Assembly (NCBI GenBank): GCA_002633005.1
Contig: NMRA01000275.1
Coordinates: 185,282-249,281 of the forward strand
DNA from: Phoronis australis
Taxonomy: Eukaryota; Phoronida; Phoronidae
Direction: 5' to 3'
DNA length: 64,000 nt
Both the position numbers and the translations under genes were made by a program. This document shows, one piece after another, positions 49,801 through 58,979 of the stretch (within the stretch, counting starts at the first letter, position 1; each line of letters opens with the position of its first letter). The notes below the pieces were generated by a model. That model was given only the letters and a program-made list of their open reading frames with translations, was not told where the DNA came from and did not search any database.

Positions 49801-50412
49801 GCATAAAAACAACAGCGGTTGACATGTATGTTTCACAGACCATGTACTGTGCCTCTCATTCATGGTACTGACATCTGACAATTCAGAAACGCATAAAACG
49901 GACATCTTGGGTGGTCTAACATACACTATCACAGATAATTTTCATGATATGAAGGAACGACAGTCTGCAATTGTGAGAATTCTAGACATGTTTCTAAATA
50001 TGTTCACCTGGGTTTCTGAGTGCTAATGGTTGGCGAATCATTGTAAAACCCCGCAAAATGACATCACAGACACATCAATTTCAAAACTTTCTGTGATAAA
50101 TATTTTTTCACTTTCCAGGGTTTATAATATCATCAACAACTCTGTACACATATCACTTTCCCTAGAACCAATGATGAACAAGAATCAAGCCTTTACTTCA
50201 TATTTAGATAATTAACATACTCTTTTGTTCAAAGTCCAGAACTGCAGAACGGGCTTTAATGCTTGTGCAGACACAAGATAATCCGAGGAGAGCACATTGA
50301 GACTTCTGGGGGCAGCACTGGCTCCTTTGAACGTAATCATGCTTGATCCTGATTGCATGTTCCAAACACATGCACTCCATACCTGACCGGTCTGTTCTGT
50401 TGATATTAGTAC
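28775..50412 (-). CDS. WDR18: WDR18 (WD repeat protein, ribosome biogenesis), lacking exon 1
   Basis: Nine exons on the minus strand join in phase (0,0,2,0,0,1,0,0) to 413 residues plus stop: 50412-50221, 49106-48996, 47591-47458, 44421-44271, 36665-36522, 35292-35106, 32009-31858, 30260-30213, 28897-28775. Human WDR18 is 432 aa, and only its first few residues are missing here. Landmarks are [83 protein letters not shown]...[12 protein letters not shown], and a helical C-terminus [13 protein letters not shown]. The protein is a seven-blade-type WD propeller of the PELP1-TEX10-WDR18 (Rix1/rixosome) complex, yeast Ipi3 counterpart, acting in late 60S assembly in the nucleolus. All introns carry repeats. 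Exon 1 lies above 50412 and was not found. Confidence 0.93.
29236..29315 (-). repeat. tRNA-like SINE head
   Basis: The minus strand carries a box A-like GTGGATCAGTGGTTAGAG and, after about 40 bases, a box B-like GGGTGCAAATCC. This is typical of tRNA-derived SINEs. It lies in the last WDR18 intron. Confidence 0.5.
29786..29933. repeat. 29-bp minisatellite
   Basis: About five tandem units built on TTTCTTCAATAGGAATAC followed by ATTATGCTATA, one of them shortened. It lies in the last WDR18 intron. Confidence 0.85.
30213..30260 (-). CDS. WDR18: WDR18 coding exon H (16 codons)
   Basis: Acceptor TTTCCTGTAG, donor CTGAAG|GTTTGCC; 48 bp, phase 0 at both sides, encoding [16 protein letters not shown]. 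It is chosen because it is the only phase-fitting, splice-bounded frame I saw between exons G and I. Similarity to the human linker is weak, so it could be replaced or skipped. Confidence 0.6.
31858..32009 (-). CDS. WDR18: WDR18 coding exon G
   Basis: Acceptor TTCATCTTGAAG, donor AATAAG|GTAGGCG; 152 bp. It encodes [20 protein letters not shown] and [15 protein letters not shown]. The human equivalent is the segment PVTNAAILLAP...PLPHFNKHL. Confidence 0.9.
32176..33362 (-). repeat. Family A repeat, copy 3
   Basis: Minus-oriented. Its right terminus (AGAGCAACGCGGAGCACTGA on the plus strand) starts about 170 bases upstream of WDR18 exon G. The hairpin end ATATGTGGGCGCAT lies at about 33345. Inner units show TGCCACTAGG, TGGCGCAAA and CAACCAAACC-type phrases in reverse. 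Confidence 0.75.
33370..34920. other. WDR18 intron, no other gene seen
   Basis: Intron between exons F and G. An open segment at 34147-34353 (plus) would encode a helical, charged peptide but has no splice frame or known domain. Confidence 0.4.
35050..35095 (-). repeat. Family A hairpin-like end beside exon F
   Basis: The minus strand reads TTATGTGCCCACATATATG then TATGTGAGTGCA, resembling the family A hairpin terminus. It starts about 15 bases downstream of the exon F donor. The rest of the element is not clear. Confidence 0.4.
35106..35292 (-). CDS. WDR18: WDR18 coding exon F
   Basis: Acceptor GTTCTTAG, donor CACAAAG|GTACTG; 187 bp ending in phase 1. It encodes [20 protein letters not shown] and [18 protein letters not shown], the most conserved WD repeat. 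Confidence 0.93.
36522..36665 (-). CDS. WDR18: WDR18 coding exon E
   Basis: Acceptor CTGTTTTAG, donor GAAAAG|GTAAGGC; 48 codons. It encodes [19 protein letters not shown] and [15 protein letters not shown]. Confidence 0.93.
36716..36960. repeat. GCGTGAG-type repeat, copy 1
   Basis: It begins ACAGCCACTGAATTATTAG followed by CTCCGGTCT and then many short GCGTGAG / GTGAG / CATGAG phrases. An inverted relative is at 43860-44090. It lies in the WDR18 intron just upstream of exon E. Confidence 0.6.
37690..38560 (-). mobile_element. LINE endonuclease fragment
   Basis: The minus-strand segments read [36 protein letters not shown], then WGDFSFNF (GDFN-like) and [10 protein letters not shown]...SLSDHCPSF. 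This is the order of an APE endonuclease of CR1/L2-type LINEs. It is broken by frameshifts and lies in the WDR18 intron between exons D and E. Confidence 0.8.
39030..39460 (+). mobile_element. LINE reverse-transcriptase C-terminal fragment
   Basis: Plus-strand pieces in shifting frames read [62 protein letters not shown], and [18 protein letters not shown]. This is the usual thumb/C-terminus of CR1/Jockey-like LINEs. It points away from the endonuclease fragment at 37690-38560, so it is a separate insertion. Confidence 0.78.
39556..40812 (+). mobile_element. Candidate non-autonomous Helentron/Helitron with 432-bp tandem units
   Basis: The left end has the palindrome TACTCTGCGC-TTGTAA-GCGCAGAGTA. 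Near the right end GCGCAGAGT recurs (the inverse of ACTCTGCGC), then a 23-base palindrome TTATTGTCACG/CGTGACAATAA at 40780-40802, then TCTTT and CTAG with a following T. A hairpin a few bases before CTRR, plus an inverted subterminal repeat, is the layout of Helitron2/Helentron ends. The body is 2.2 tandem units starting at about 39763, 40195 and 40627. Each contains GTCATTAGGTGCA phrases and ends with AAAATGCACCGGA. No coding capacity. Confidence 0.6.
40820..42820. other. WDR18 intron, no other gene seen
   Basis: AT-rich intron sequence with a short TATC microsatellite near 41597-41623. No coding frame recognised. Confidence 0.4.
42828..43074. repeat. Longer relative of the GTTTCATGAAAG MITE
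   Basis: The left end is GGTCCGTTTCATAAAAG and the right end is CTTCATGAAACATAATGCC, inverted and about 247 bp apart. Confidence 0.5.
43860..44090. repeat. GCGTGAG-type repeat, copy 2 (inverted)
   Basis: Tandem-like phrases GGTAAGCGTGAGGGAAGCG and AGTAGGCGTGAGATGACCG, ending TCTAATAATTCAGTGGCT, which is the reverse complement of the start of copy 1 at 36716. It lies in the same WDR18 intron (exons D-E), close to exon D. Confidence 0.6.
44271..44421 (-). CDS. WDR18: WDR18 coding exon D
   Basis: Acceptor GCTCTTTTTTAG, donor TGTAAG|GTATTAC; 151 bp. It encodes [15 protein letters not shown], then [19 protein letters not shown] and VSLDQTCK. The acceptor and its pyrimidine tract coincide with the end of a family A repeat (44424-45108). 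Confidence 0.92.
44424..45108 (-). repeat. Family A repeat, copy 4 (touches WDR18 exon D)
   Basis: On the plus strand it begins AAAAGAGCAAGGCAGAGCAC then TGATATGCGCCC, matching copy 3 (ACAAGAGCAACGCGGAGCAC then TGAAATGCGCCC). Its first bases are the polypyrimidine tract and AG of the WDR18 exon D acceptor. The left end of the element sits at or within 2-3 bases of the exon. The inner part is short and ends near ATTACCACAAGAGGGCACAG. Confidence 0.65.
45750..45965. repeat. Dispersed repeat, copy 1 of pair
   Basis: Closely matches 48026-48225 in direct orientation (shared GGTCTATTCCTAAATTCTC, TAATTTTCTAGAC and TATCAAATGTTTG). Both are in WDR18 introns, on either side of exon C. Confidence 0.7.
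46370..46620 (-). repeat. Diverged family A-like fragment
   Basis: On the plus strand it ends AAAGGTAAAATTGCCACAAG, as does 45060 (AAAGGTAAAATTACCACAAG), and has CATGAAGTTCCACGAAGG-type phrases. No hairpin end is visible. Confidence 0.35.
47458..47591 (-). CDS. WDR18: WDR18 coding exon C
   Basis: Acceptor TTGCCTTAG, donor CACAG|GTAGTCT; 134 bp ending in phase 2. It encodes [19 protein letters not shown] and [14 protein letters not shown]. Confidence 0.92.
48026..48225. repeat. Dispersed repeat, copy 2 of pair
   Basis: Second copy of the repeat at 45750-45965, with scattered substitutions and a few small indels. Confidence 0.7.
48996..49106 (-). CDS. WDR18: WDR18 coding exon B
   Basis: Acceptor TTTTATTCAG, donor TGGCAG|GTCAGTT; 37 codons. 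It encodes [20 protein letters not shown] and ends AEKIHVWQ, one WD blade. Confidence 0.92.
49448..49532. repeat. Short minisatellite, about 23-bp unit
   Basis: Four units of AGAATCTCCCTCACCATAG followed by TGC, with small changes. It lies in the WDR18 intron between exons A and B. Confidence 0.85.
50221..50412 (-). CDS. WDR18: WDR18 coding exon A (second exon)
   Basis: Acceptor CTTTCTATAG, donor AAAAGA|GTATGTT; 64 codons. It encodes [20 protein letters not shown] and ends FWTLNKR. The in-frame codon before the acceptor is a stop, so the start Met must come from an upstream exon. Confidence 0.9.
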
Positions 50413-51925
50413 CTATAGAAAGATTAGAAAACAAGTTAAAGTATAGACCCAATTCACACCGACAGGAGGCGCGTTCCAAAATGAGACTCGCTATTATGAT
50501 AGCTCTGTTGGCTTATCGGCATACTAGCAAAAATACGGACACTCAACTGTCTGTTTTACAATCCCTAAGGACGTTGAGATTTGAAAGCGTTGGGTCGTTG
50601 TTATATGTCACGACAAAAGAAATATGCCTCTGTAAAATTTATTTTTTCAAAAAGTTAGATTATATTTTGTCGCATCTCGGTAGCCGAGTATCATAGCAAT
50701 TTAACGACCGGGGAATCTTAGGCCAGTCAGGCTGTGTTTTCATGACTGCGGGTTTAAAGATAATGAATTTTTCTTTCCAAAAAGGTCAATTTTGGGGCCA
50801 AATATAGGCCCTATTCCCCTCTCACAAAAATATTGAAAATCTCCCGAAATTCCACAAGGCCCTAAAAATTTCCCTAGTGAATAAAAAGTTCTCTCCTGCG
50901 AAGTTCAAATCACCTGCAACCAAATAGGTGACAATTTGAAAGAGCACAAAATGCTACTTGAGACAGAGCCTATGAGAGCTTGCAACAGGGTGGGGGTGCT
51001 ATTGATAATGATCGGGCAGTACATTTTTCCCCTCACTCGTCGAAAAAATTCCCCTCTCAGTCAGAAGGCACAGGCACCTTTCCCCTTGGATGAACAAGGT
51101 CCCTAAGGAAACATGATAACTATGCTTGCTCTGTCCAGTTAACTGAAATTGAGCTCTAAAACGAGGTTAAGCTTTGGACGAACGAATTAGGTGTTTTAAT
51201 TTTAAAATTCAACTAGGTCCAGATTGATATTTGAAATCTAACACATGAAATAGATGTAAGAATTATTAAAATCAAGAGAGCTGATGGTCAAATAATTACT
51301 TGTGAATATATGCAAGGGAGTGAATGAGAACCTGGATATAATGCCAAAGCAATTTCTGGAGCTGTGCTAGTTTTTAATTTTTTTTTCGAAATTTAAAAAA
51401 TGGACAAATAATTTTTATTTTCAATTACGAGCCAGATCAATGACAAATCAACTGTTAGTCCGTACCTCACCAGAACTGATGTTAATATTCTTGATCAACA
51501 AATTAAGCCAGATGTGACTACTTGCACATGACAGCAAAATGTGATAAGCGACCACTGTCGAATTTATCTTCAATTCGTCAACAATACAAGCAGATGACCT
51601 GGCTCGTGTAGAAAGCATTTTTAACAACAATAGACCAGAAGAAACGTAACCCTGCATTCAGCATGATAATAGGCCTACCTAATCCGTAACGCAACGATCG
51701 CTGCAGTTTTGTCGTATTAAGTTACCTTTCATGTTTCGAACCTAGTTTTCCGAAAAAAAATAAACGCTTTTGTCAGACAACTCTTTGGTGCATTGAATTG
51801 TTCTCTAATGTATTATTCTACATCTCTGTGGTTAATTATCAACACAATTCATAGGCTGCCGCAAGCAAAATGAAACAGCAACAGCGTGAATTGTGAGAAA
51901 TCAATATATTAAGTCCAGCAACTAG
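50413..51925. other. Upstream of WDR18 exon A, first exon not found
   Basis: Exon 1 should be a short minus-strand exon with a start codon ending in phase 0. A donor-like GTGAG|GTACGG occurs near 51470 in the frame of a 69-codon open frame, but that peptide does not resemble a WDR18 N-terminus. Confidence 0.35.
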
Positions 51926-52157
51926 GACTGGTAGCGGAGAAGGGGGGCCTCAAACACCTCAGACCCCACATCGCAGGATTGCATTGCCCTTACCGTTTAT
52001 TTTTAGTTTTTTAGTTCACCGATAGTCTTTCGAACATGAAGTTCACATTCCCGGTGCCCGCAAATTTCGGACCACCTGCGCACATACAACTGCGCTTTGC
52101 CCATTACCTCGAGGCAACATGTTGGCCCCCCTTATAGTACCATAGATCCACCACTGC
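51926..52157. repeat. Probable family B element
   Basis: GGACTGGTAGCGGAGAAGG at the left and ATAGATCCACCACTGC at the right are weak inverted ends, with a G-run inside the left end, as in the other family B copies. Confidence 0.4.
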
Positions 52158-52159
52158 AT

Positions 52160-53050
52160 TTTTAAGATTTAATACCCAGGTTGGACTCGAAACACCAGAC
52201 ATTTAACTCACGCAATGTCAACTTCCGTTTTATTTATCGTAGAGAGCCTCGCTTTGGATTTTAATGTCCGCCGCGTGAATTAGGTCTACATGCATTAGAC
52301 TGCTGCTTTCACTGTAATGTGAAGCACTGATTGTCCTAGATTAGCTAGACTTCCAAATGTACAAGGCTGATTAAAATGATGAAACATGTGCCATGTTTCC
52401 AAGAACTAAAATAGTACCCCATTCCTATTGAAGAAAGTCTCAAAACATGAACCATACCTCACCTGGAAAAAGTCTACCCAAATCCTACTCTATCCTCCAG
52501 TCTATCAAATTTTTAAAAGCATGCCAGCAAGCATATCAACAAAACTTACATCAAACAAAAGTATTGATCTCACATTTTGATACCAACTTAATCTAAACTG
52601 ACATCCCAAATTCATACCAATTGGTGAAAAAGAAAACAAAATCTATACCGAGAAATGGCCGCCATCTTAGCAGCATGTCCCCAGTACAATCAGGTTAAAG
52701 CGCCCAAGGCTCTTATACTGGCAAGTCTGAAAATTAGAGGGTGGGCAATTAACCTAGACATGGAAGCTTAAGTAGGAAACTTCAAGATATTGGGGTGGGC
52801 GCTTATTCCGAAACACGGAGGCTTACAGAGGAGCTGTAAACCAGACTTCCGATAAAAAACAACTTTTCATTTTAAAGACCACTTGCCGCTACGAATCTGG
52901 TACTTACTCTGATTAGGTTTGGAAAGAACTTACAGTTTGTTACTGCTCAAATCCATCCTCGGTAAGTCAGTTTCACACGGCGTGTCAATTTATAACAGTT
53001 TACTGTTATTAAAATCTCTTGGTCTATTTACACTGACCTCTAGTCTATTT
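52160..53050. other. No gene seen
   Basis: No recognised domain or repeat. ATGGCGGCC on the minus strand at about 52662 has a good start context, but no continuing exon was found. Confidence 0.35.
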
Positions 53051-53130
53051 GACTCCGTGGTGTAGTGGTTAAGGTGCTGGACTCGAATTTATCTGTAGCT
53101 TCAGAAGTTATTGGTTGCAATCCTTCCTTG
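53051..53130 (+). repeat. tRNA-like SINE head
   Basis: CCGTGGTGTAGTGGTTAAGG fits box A and TTGGTTGCAATCC fits box B at the right spacing. The ends do not pair as an acceptor stem, so this is a tRNA-derived repeat. It is followed by the 53166-53280 repeat. Confidence 0.55.
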
Positions 53131-53165
53131 GAAAAAAAATCACACCATGATGAGTGTACCACACA

Positions 53166-53280
53166 TCGTGCTCGTTCTTCTAAGAACGCAGGAACACCTG
53201 ACGATGGCCGAACAACAGACTGACCGAAGCGTCGTGAGAATGTAAATAGACAAGAGGTTGGTGTAAAGAGATTTTAATAA
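53166..53280 (+). repeat. Dispersed repeat related to 12084-12190 (hammerhead-like core)
   Basis: GTTCTTCTAAGAACGC, CACCTGACGATGGC, GACCGAAGCGTCGTGAG, GTTGGTGTAAAGAG. CTGACGA...CGAAGCGTC resembles a hammerhead core with one changed base in GAAA. Similar tails belong to Penelope-like elements. Confidence 0.5.
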
Positions 53281-54229
53281 TAGTTGTAACACGATACCAC
53301 CTCAGAGCGGTTTTAGAAAGTCAACTTATGCAACAAGCTAGGCTTGTAAATCAGCGAATTCTTACATAGACGGACCAGAACTGATTCGTGAGCCTAGCTT
53401 TGCCATACTAGGTTGATAGTTTTCATGCACATATTTTACCAACAGCTAGTTAGCTCCAGGATCCAGAGAATAACTTTGTCATTTTAAAATGTTCTTTGAC
53501 CCTTTACTCTAGCAATTAAGTTAGATTCCATCCTATTGACGCAATTTACTTGGCCACATGTTAAAAATGTCTATCAACAGCCCCATTTTCTTAAGGCCAA
53601 GGTAATCACTTTTTGTAGTCAGGTGACCCATAATTTGCTTCTTTAAGAGAAAAAATGAAAGGGAGATATTGCAGTTTTGGTAGTGCATTTCCAATTATTT
53701 GTGTCCAATACATATTGTTTAGTACGCTTCATTTTATCAATCAAATGACTAACACTGGTTAACATAAATCACCAGACGTACGTCTACAACATTCCCCCCC
53801 TTTCCTACACAGCTCGAGCACCATCAGATATGTGAACACCAGGTTGTCTCACATACAGGTCATCCAATTCCCTTGGAATCTTTACCACCAAACCACGTGA
53901 GCATAAGGTTGTCTTTCATACAGGTCTTCCACTACTGCACACCATGCGCACTTTCCAAGGTATGCGGGTTCCAGTTGGCAGTGCTCCATTTGAAGAACAT
54001 CCGTTTGCTGACTATGCCAGTTGTAGTAATTCTCAACCCAGCAATCAAACCAGCTTACCATTCTGCACATAGCAATTGCTCATTAGCAAGTGTCTAATAG
54101 TCAACAGAGGCCCACATGATCCACTGGAAACACATCTGCAACAGCTGTAATCTCTGTACATAGTGTTGTGGCACGTGACTTCCGAGTGTGATATACAGCC
54201 ATATAAATTGCTTGTCAAGTGGCACTTTC

Positions 54230-54302
54230 CTCAAGATCGGCTGAACGGTTTGTACGCTCGGTTCTCATGCAGGAAACAACGGTTCAAGTCTCACTGTTAG
54301 CA
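54230..54302 (+). repeat. tRNA-like segment
   Basis: Box A-like TCGGCTGAACGG and a strong box B CGGTTCAAGTCTC. Stems are incomplete, so it is read as a tRNA-derived relic. Confidence 0.4.
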
Positions 54303-54399
54303 GATTTTTCAACATATTCCTTCACATTTTCTACCTCTATCTTTCTATCTCTATAGAAACACTTCACACTCGAAGTCGAGTATTCTGAAGTGGTGCACG

Positions 54400-54860
54400 T
54401 TATGAAATTAAAAGTGCAATGGTAAGATGTGTGTATGTACAAGAGTGTAGTGTGAGGGTACAGTGCAATGTGCATGAAGTGCAATGATGCCTGGGAGGAA
54501 GGTTCTCTGAAAGTGATCCAGAAAAGCAGCACCAATGATGTGGGCAGGTAAGTTGTTCCAGAAGACTGTTGCAGAGAAGGAGTTTTGTAGGTGTGCAGTG
54601 TGACACTGGGGTGTCATGAATAAAAAACTGTGGCATCGGCATATAGGGTTAAATGGAGGGATACAAATAGGTAACGGGAATGGTGATGGTCTGATGGATA
54701 CAGAAAGTTTGGAAAAGTAGCAGTGGAGTTCAAGGGTTTGCCAGTTTAATGATTCGATCATTTCACTGACTGAGGAAGTATTGTGGTGTCTATTTAGGGT
54801 GAATCTTACAGCACGTCGCTGCGCCATTTCAATCTTGTGAATGAGAGCTGACAACTGTGC
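54400..54860 (-). mobile_element. LINE RT C-terminal fragment
   Basis: The minus strand reads IHKIEMAQRRAVRFTLNRHH, then SSVSEMIESLNWQTLE, FMTPQCHTAHLQNSFSATV and FWNNLPAHI. These are the standard C-terminal motifs of CR1/Jockey-type LINE ORF2. It is 5' truncated. Confidence 0.85.
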
Positions 54861-55869
54861 AACTGATTTGTTTTTTGCACTGCCACACTGATGTGAAAGA
54901 ACATTTTACTAACTAGTAATGGTAAGGTTTTGCCTAGCTCATGTAGCCTAGGTTCTAGTTGTAATGTAATGAGGCTATGCCCTCCATGTGCAAGAAATTT
55001 CAGGGGATATGCTATCTCTGAGGTAGTTAAATCCAGGGATAGTGCTCTGATGTTGAAAACCCAGGAATAGAGGCAGTTATGTAATAATACAGGAATAGTG
55101 GCAGCTATGCTAGAATTTTGAGATGGACATATATGTACATGCAGAGTGAGTCCATCGTGTGGTCAGTTAGTTCGTTATATTCAGCTCGTCATAGAGAGAT
55201 GGACATATATGTACATACAGAGTGGGTCCATCCGTGATGCCACTTAGTTTAGTATTTAAAGCACTGGCTCTCGAGACCAGGGCAGACTGGATCCACCTTA
55301 GATCAAAACTNTTAGGTAAGCATGAGAACCATCAACAGTTCTGGGTATAATAGCAGGCAGCCAGCAGCAGCCCTGCCTATGGGATGTACATGAAATATCA
55401 ACCAAAGGTCGCGTGACCACATATTTAGACAAAAAAATCTTGTTGTCATTACGAAAAATGGCGCAGAACACTGTAAACTGCAACAATTGCATAATTAACA
55501 AAAACATTACATGCTTCCAAAATTCCTGGAGCAGGGAGGTAGGCTGGCCAACCAGGGGCGATGAAAATAAATCGTCCCTTCCCACAAAGGGCCAGTAGAA
55601 GGTCTCAAAGCAATACATCGACCTTTTTGTCGCAGTTTGTCAGAAAATTTACGCTTGACTTTTGTACTTCTGTAACCATTAGTACCCTAGTAACTTTCAT
55701 GAAAGGACTGAAAAAATGGTGGTCAGATAGTTGAAAATTCTTGCTTCAATTTTTTTTTCAAATTGTCAGTCACAGCACAAGAAGTTTATCGTCGGCAGTC
55801 ACCGAATACATTCGACAGAAGACTTTGTTCGAGTCGCCTTAGTACAAAATTGATCAGAATGTTCAACAT

Positions 55870-58327
55870 CAGGGCTCGACATAATGAGCTGCAGGTAGCA
55901 TTTGCGACCTGAAACTTGGAAATCCGAGCTGAGATTTTGGTCAGCTCGTATCAAGTCGCAAAATGCGACCTGGAATTTCCAACGAATGCGAGCTGAGTTT
56001 TTACACTTCTCAGCAGATACCTGGCAAATATAAAGCAACTCATGTTAATCTGACCATTATTTGGCTGTTGCCAAATCCAAGTTCAAAAGAACACTAACCA
56101 AGAACAGCCGGATCCCGATGATTTGTAAGCCAGTTACGTGAACATGCGATATGCAGAATCGATTTTTGATGAGTTTCATTGGCTAACATTTTTGGACACT
56201 TTTGCAAATTTTTGGATTAGCCAAAGAAAATTTGAGGCCACTGCATAACACATTATAAAACGTCACAAAACAGTGGTGTTTCTACTAATTTTTAAGCAAT
56301 CAACTTACCAACCTTTCTGGTGGACAAATATTATTTTTCACTCAAGATGTCCCTATTATATGTACCAAATATGCGACAATATCCCTGATATCGCACTCTG
56401 CGGAACTGGTCGGTCCCGTTGTTAGCGCGCAAGCGGTTCCGGCAGACAATCGTGACTTAGAGATGTGCGTCTCGTTTTTATTGCATAAGGCAGCCAAAGT
56501 GAAAATGGTAACCCTATTAATTGCCTTTACTTCCAGTTGCCAAGACATTCTCAAACCCCTTTACTTGTTTCTAGGGCTACGTACGCGAAGTATGATACGT
56601 CTTTCACACGTTGTTGCCAACGTAAAGTGTAGAACTACTATAGCGATTCAAGTGCGTGAACTCACACGAGCGCACCACCTCAATGCTTACATAAAAAGGA
56701 GAACAGCGACAGTCCTAACTGAAAGAGTATATATCGACTTGGCTCTGTTAACCACCCGCGTACTTGCTGGTGGTGAAAATAAACTCCTAGATACCCAGCG
56801 GTTAAAAAGGACCCAATGCTTTACAATATTCCACGGGGCCGATATAACTCAGAACTGATATTTTCCTGTTCCGATGTTTCCCCAACGTCGATGTTCTCTA
56901 AACCCTGTATTCTATGCCCATAGCCAGCTATTGCAAATAAACATGTACTAGATGCGAAATTGTGGTGAGCGAACTTTTTATTCTTCTCTTCATACACCTC
57001 NCCCCCCCCCCCCCCCGGCAACTTTTCGCTGCCCGAACCCTCGTCGCTGTAAAATGTTGAATTTCATTCTCCAATAGAGACAATCTTTTTCCGGCTGAAG
57101 CGGGTAATTAAAAACAAAATTATTGCGGGTGCCTAAAAAGGGTAGGCCTACAGTGTAGGTGGTAACGATATCCAGAAAGTCATCCCTACTAGATGGAGTT
57201 TCTTACCATTGCAGTGTTTTTTAAAACATCTTACTACCACCAACACTAAGGTTAACGACTATGCTCGCGTACAAGCCTACTCCCTACCTTTGAAGTGATT
57301 CATAATAAGCACTCACTGATCTACTAAGAGTTTCCCCTTAAATTTTGAGAATTTCCAATTAAATGGCCACAGTTCAGGCTAGCGCCCATCATAGCGCATT
57401 ACAAACGACAGCGCGCAGTTTAAAATTGACACGCAGCTTATATGGTGTGTCACTGTCATTTTACACAACAAATTCAGTTTTCAAAAAACATCTTTTCTCA
57501 ATATGTAAAAACCAAATCTCGGTTTTATGTATACCTGCGAAAGAAGGTTGCGTGTCGTTTTGTGACTGACCTATTTTTCCCGTACTTGGAAGGTACTGAG
57601 GAGCAAACCCGCCATTATCCGATGGAGACCCGAACGGAGCCGGGAGTCAGGAATTATTTTGACGCTATTCATTTGATGAAAAACTACTTGTTGAGTACGT
57701 AAACAGCATAATTACTATATTTTTGTGGTGAAATTTGCACTGAATTGTTCTCGAGCATCCAACTAGGGCATCGTTTCACGGACTTTTTTCGACAGATGTT
57801 TTTCAAACGTCGAGTTAAGTAGCAAAATTTGGGCTGCAAACATAAAGAGGAGCAAATTTGAACTCCGAGTTAATTTGAATCTTTAACGACTTTGAAGACA
57901 GCCAGTAGCAGGTCAGACCCAGCAAAATCCCGGATACTTTTTCAACTGGCATTTTCTCCCTTTTCACATCACAAACTTAGCTACTCAAATGCACTTGTCG
58001 GTTAGAAAGCACTGATTCAACTTTCACGTCTGCAACTTGCCTTGCGCTCTAAGGCCTTTCAATGGCGGTCATGAAGAAGAGTAACACCGTATCTGCATGA
58101 ACGAAGTTAATTTTGCCATCTGAAATTTGTGAGTATTTAACTCTGTAGGTAAGAGTATAATCTGAACATTTTCTCAATGGTCTAAAAAATCAATTTCGGC
58201 GCTTAAAAATGGCGGGAAATTTTGCGACCTGGCATTTACAAATGCAAGCTGGATTTCCAAAATGCGACCTGGGATTTTCGCTAGGTCGCAAAATGCTATC
58301 TGGCGATTTTAATAGCGTCGAGGCCTG
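55870..58327. mobile_element. 2.46-kb TIR DNA element with AACAT target duplication
   Basis: The left end is CAGGGCTCGACATAATGAG and the right end, read inward, is CAGGCCTCGACGCTATTA. The inward parts share TAGCATTT and GCGACCT. AACAT flanks both sides (55865-55869 and 58328-58332). The subterminal regions repeat TGCGACCTG several times in both directions. Open frames inside (for example 56463-56858) match no transposase I know, so it appears non-autonomous or too decayed to read. An N beside a C-run at 57001 falls inside. Confidence 0.65.
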
Positions 58328-58979
58328 AACATGATAAGATAGCCAACCCGTTTTCCTTGCTCAAGCCAGTGTTTGCGTGTAAAGTAAAGTAATGAAACTT
58401 CCGCCACTTAATCAATATAACCATTGACACATTTCGATTAGATGTTTGCTGTTACATTTTAATGTTAAGTAGATATTCGCTTTACACACGGACTCTGCTT
58501 TCAGCACCTAAGATAAACTTACATATTGTCGATCAAGTTGTATCTCATGAATCGTGAAAACATGTCGTTTCGAGACAACCAAGTATAAAGTCTTGATGCA
58601 ATAGTAGTAATATCCAGCGCAGACCGGAACCGAAGTTGAAAATAAAACAGCCAGAGAGGGTAAAATTGTTAACTCACCCGTCAGACTATAACTGAACTGA
58701 TCCTAAACGTTCAATTTGCGCGCGATTGATATAAGAAGTATCCAAAAATATTATTGGCCAAATAAACAAAATGCCGTAACACCCCCCATACAAGCTATAA
58801 TGGCAGGATTACAAAGCGGAGCAGTAGATGGTCTAGAAGCCATGAAAAGGGCACATATACCAGCGGCGCCTATTGGTCATGTCTGAGTAGGGAAAGGGTC
58901 CTCCCAACATATAGCCAAACTTCATTCTGGAGATCGGAGTTTTGTATATTTTTAGATATATGTAAATTGCCCAGGGCCA

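Noticed and set aside
52640-52670. ATGGCGGCC start as WDR18 exon 1
   Set aside because: It has a good start context and resembles the human MAA start, but the possible donor leaves phase 2 while exon A needs phase 0.
53051-53130. Functional tRNA gene
   Set aside because: Box A and B are present but the acceptor stem does not close. The same applies to the tRNA-like pieces at 16175, 29236, 54230 and 63450.
56463-56858. 131-codon plus-strand open frame inside the 2.46-kb TIR element
   Set aside because: No recognisable transposase or other motif, unusual composition, and no splice support. It probably is a chance frame.
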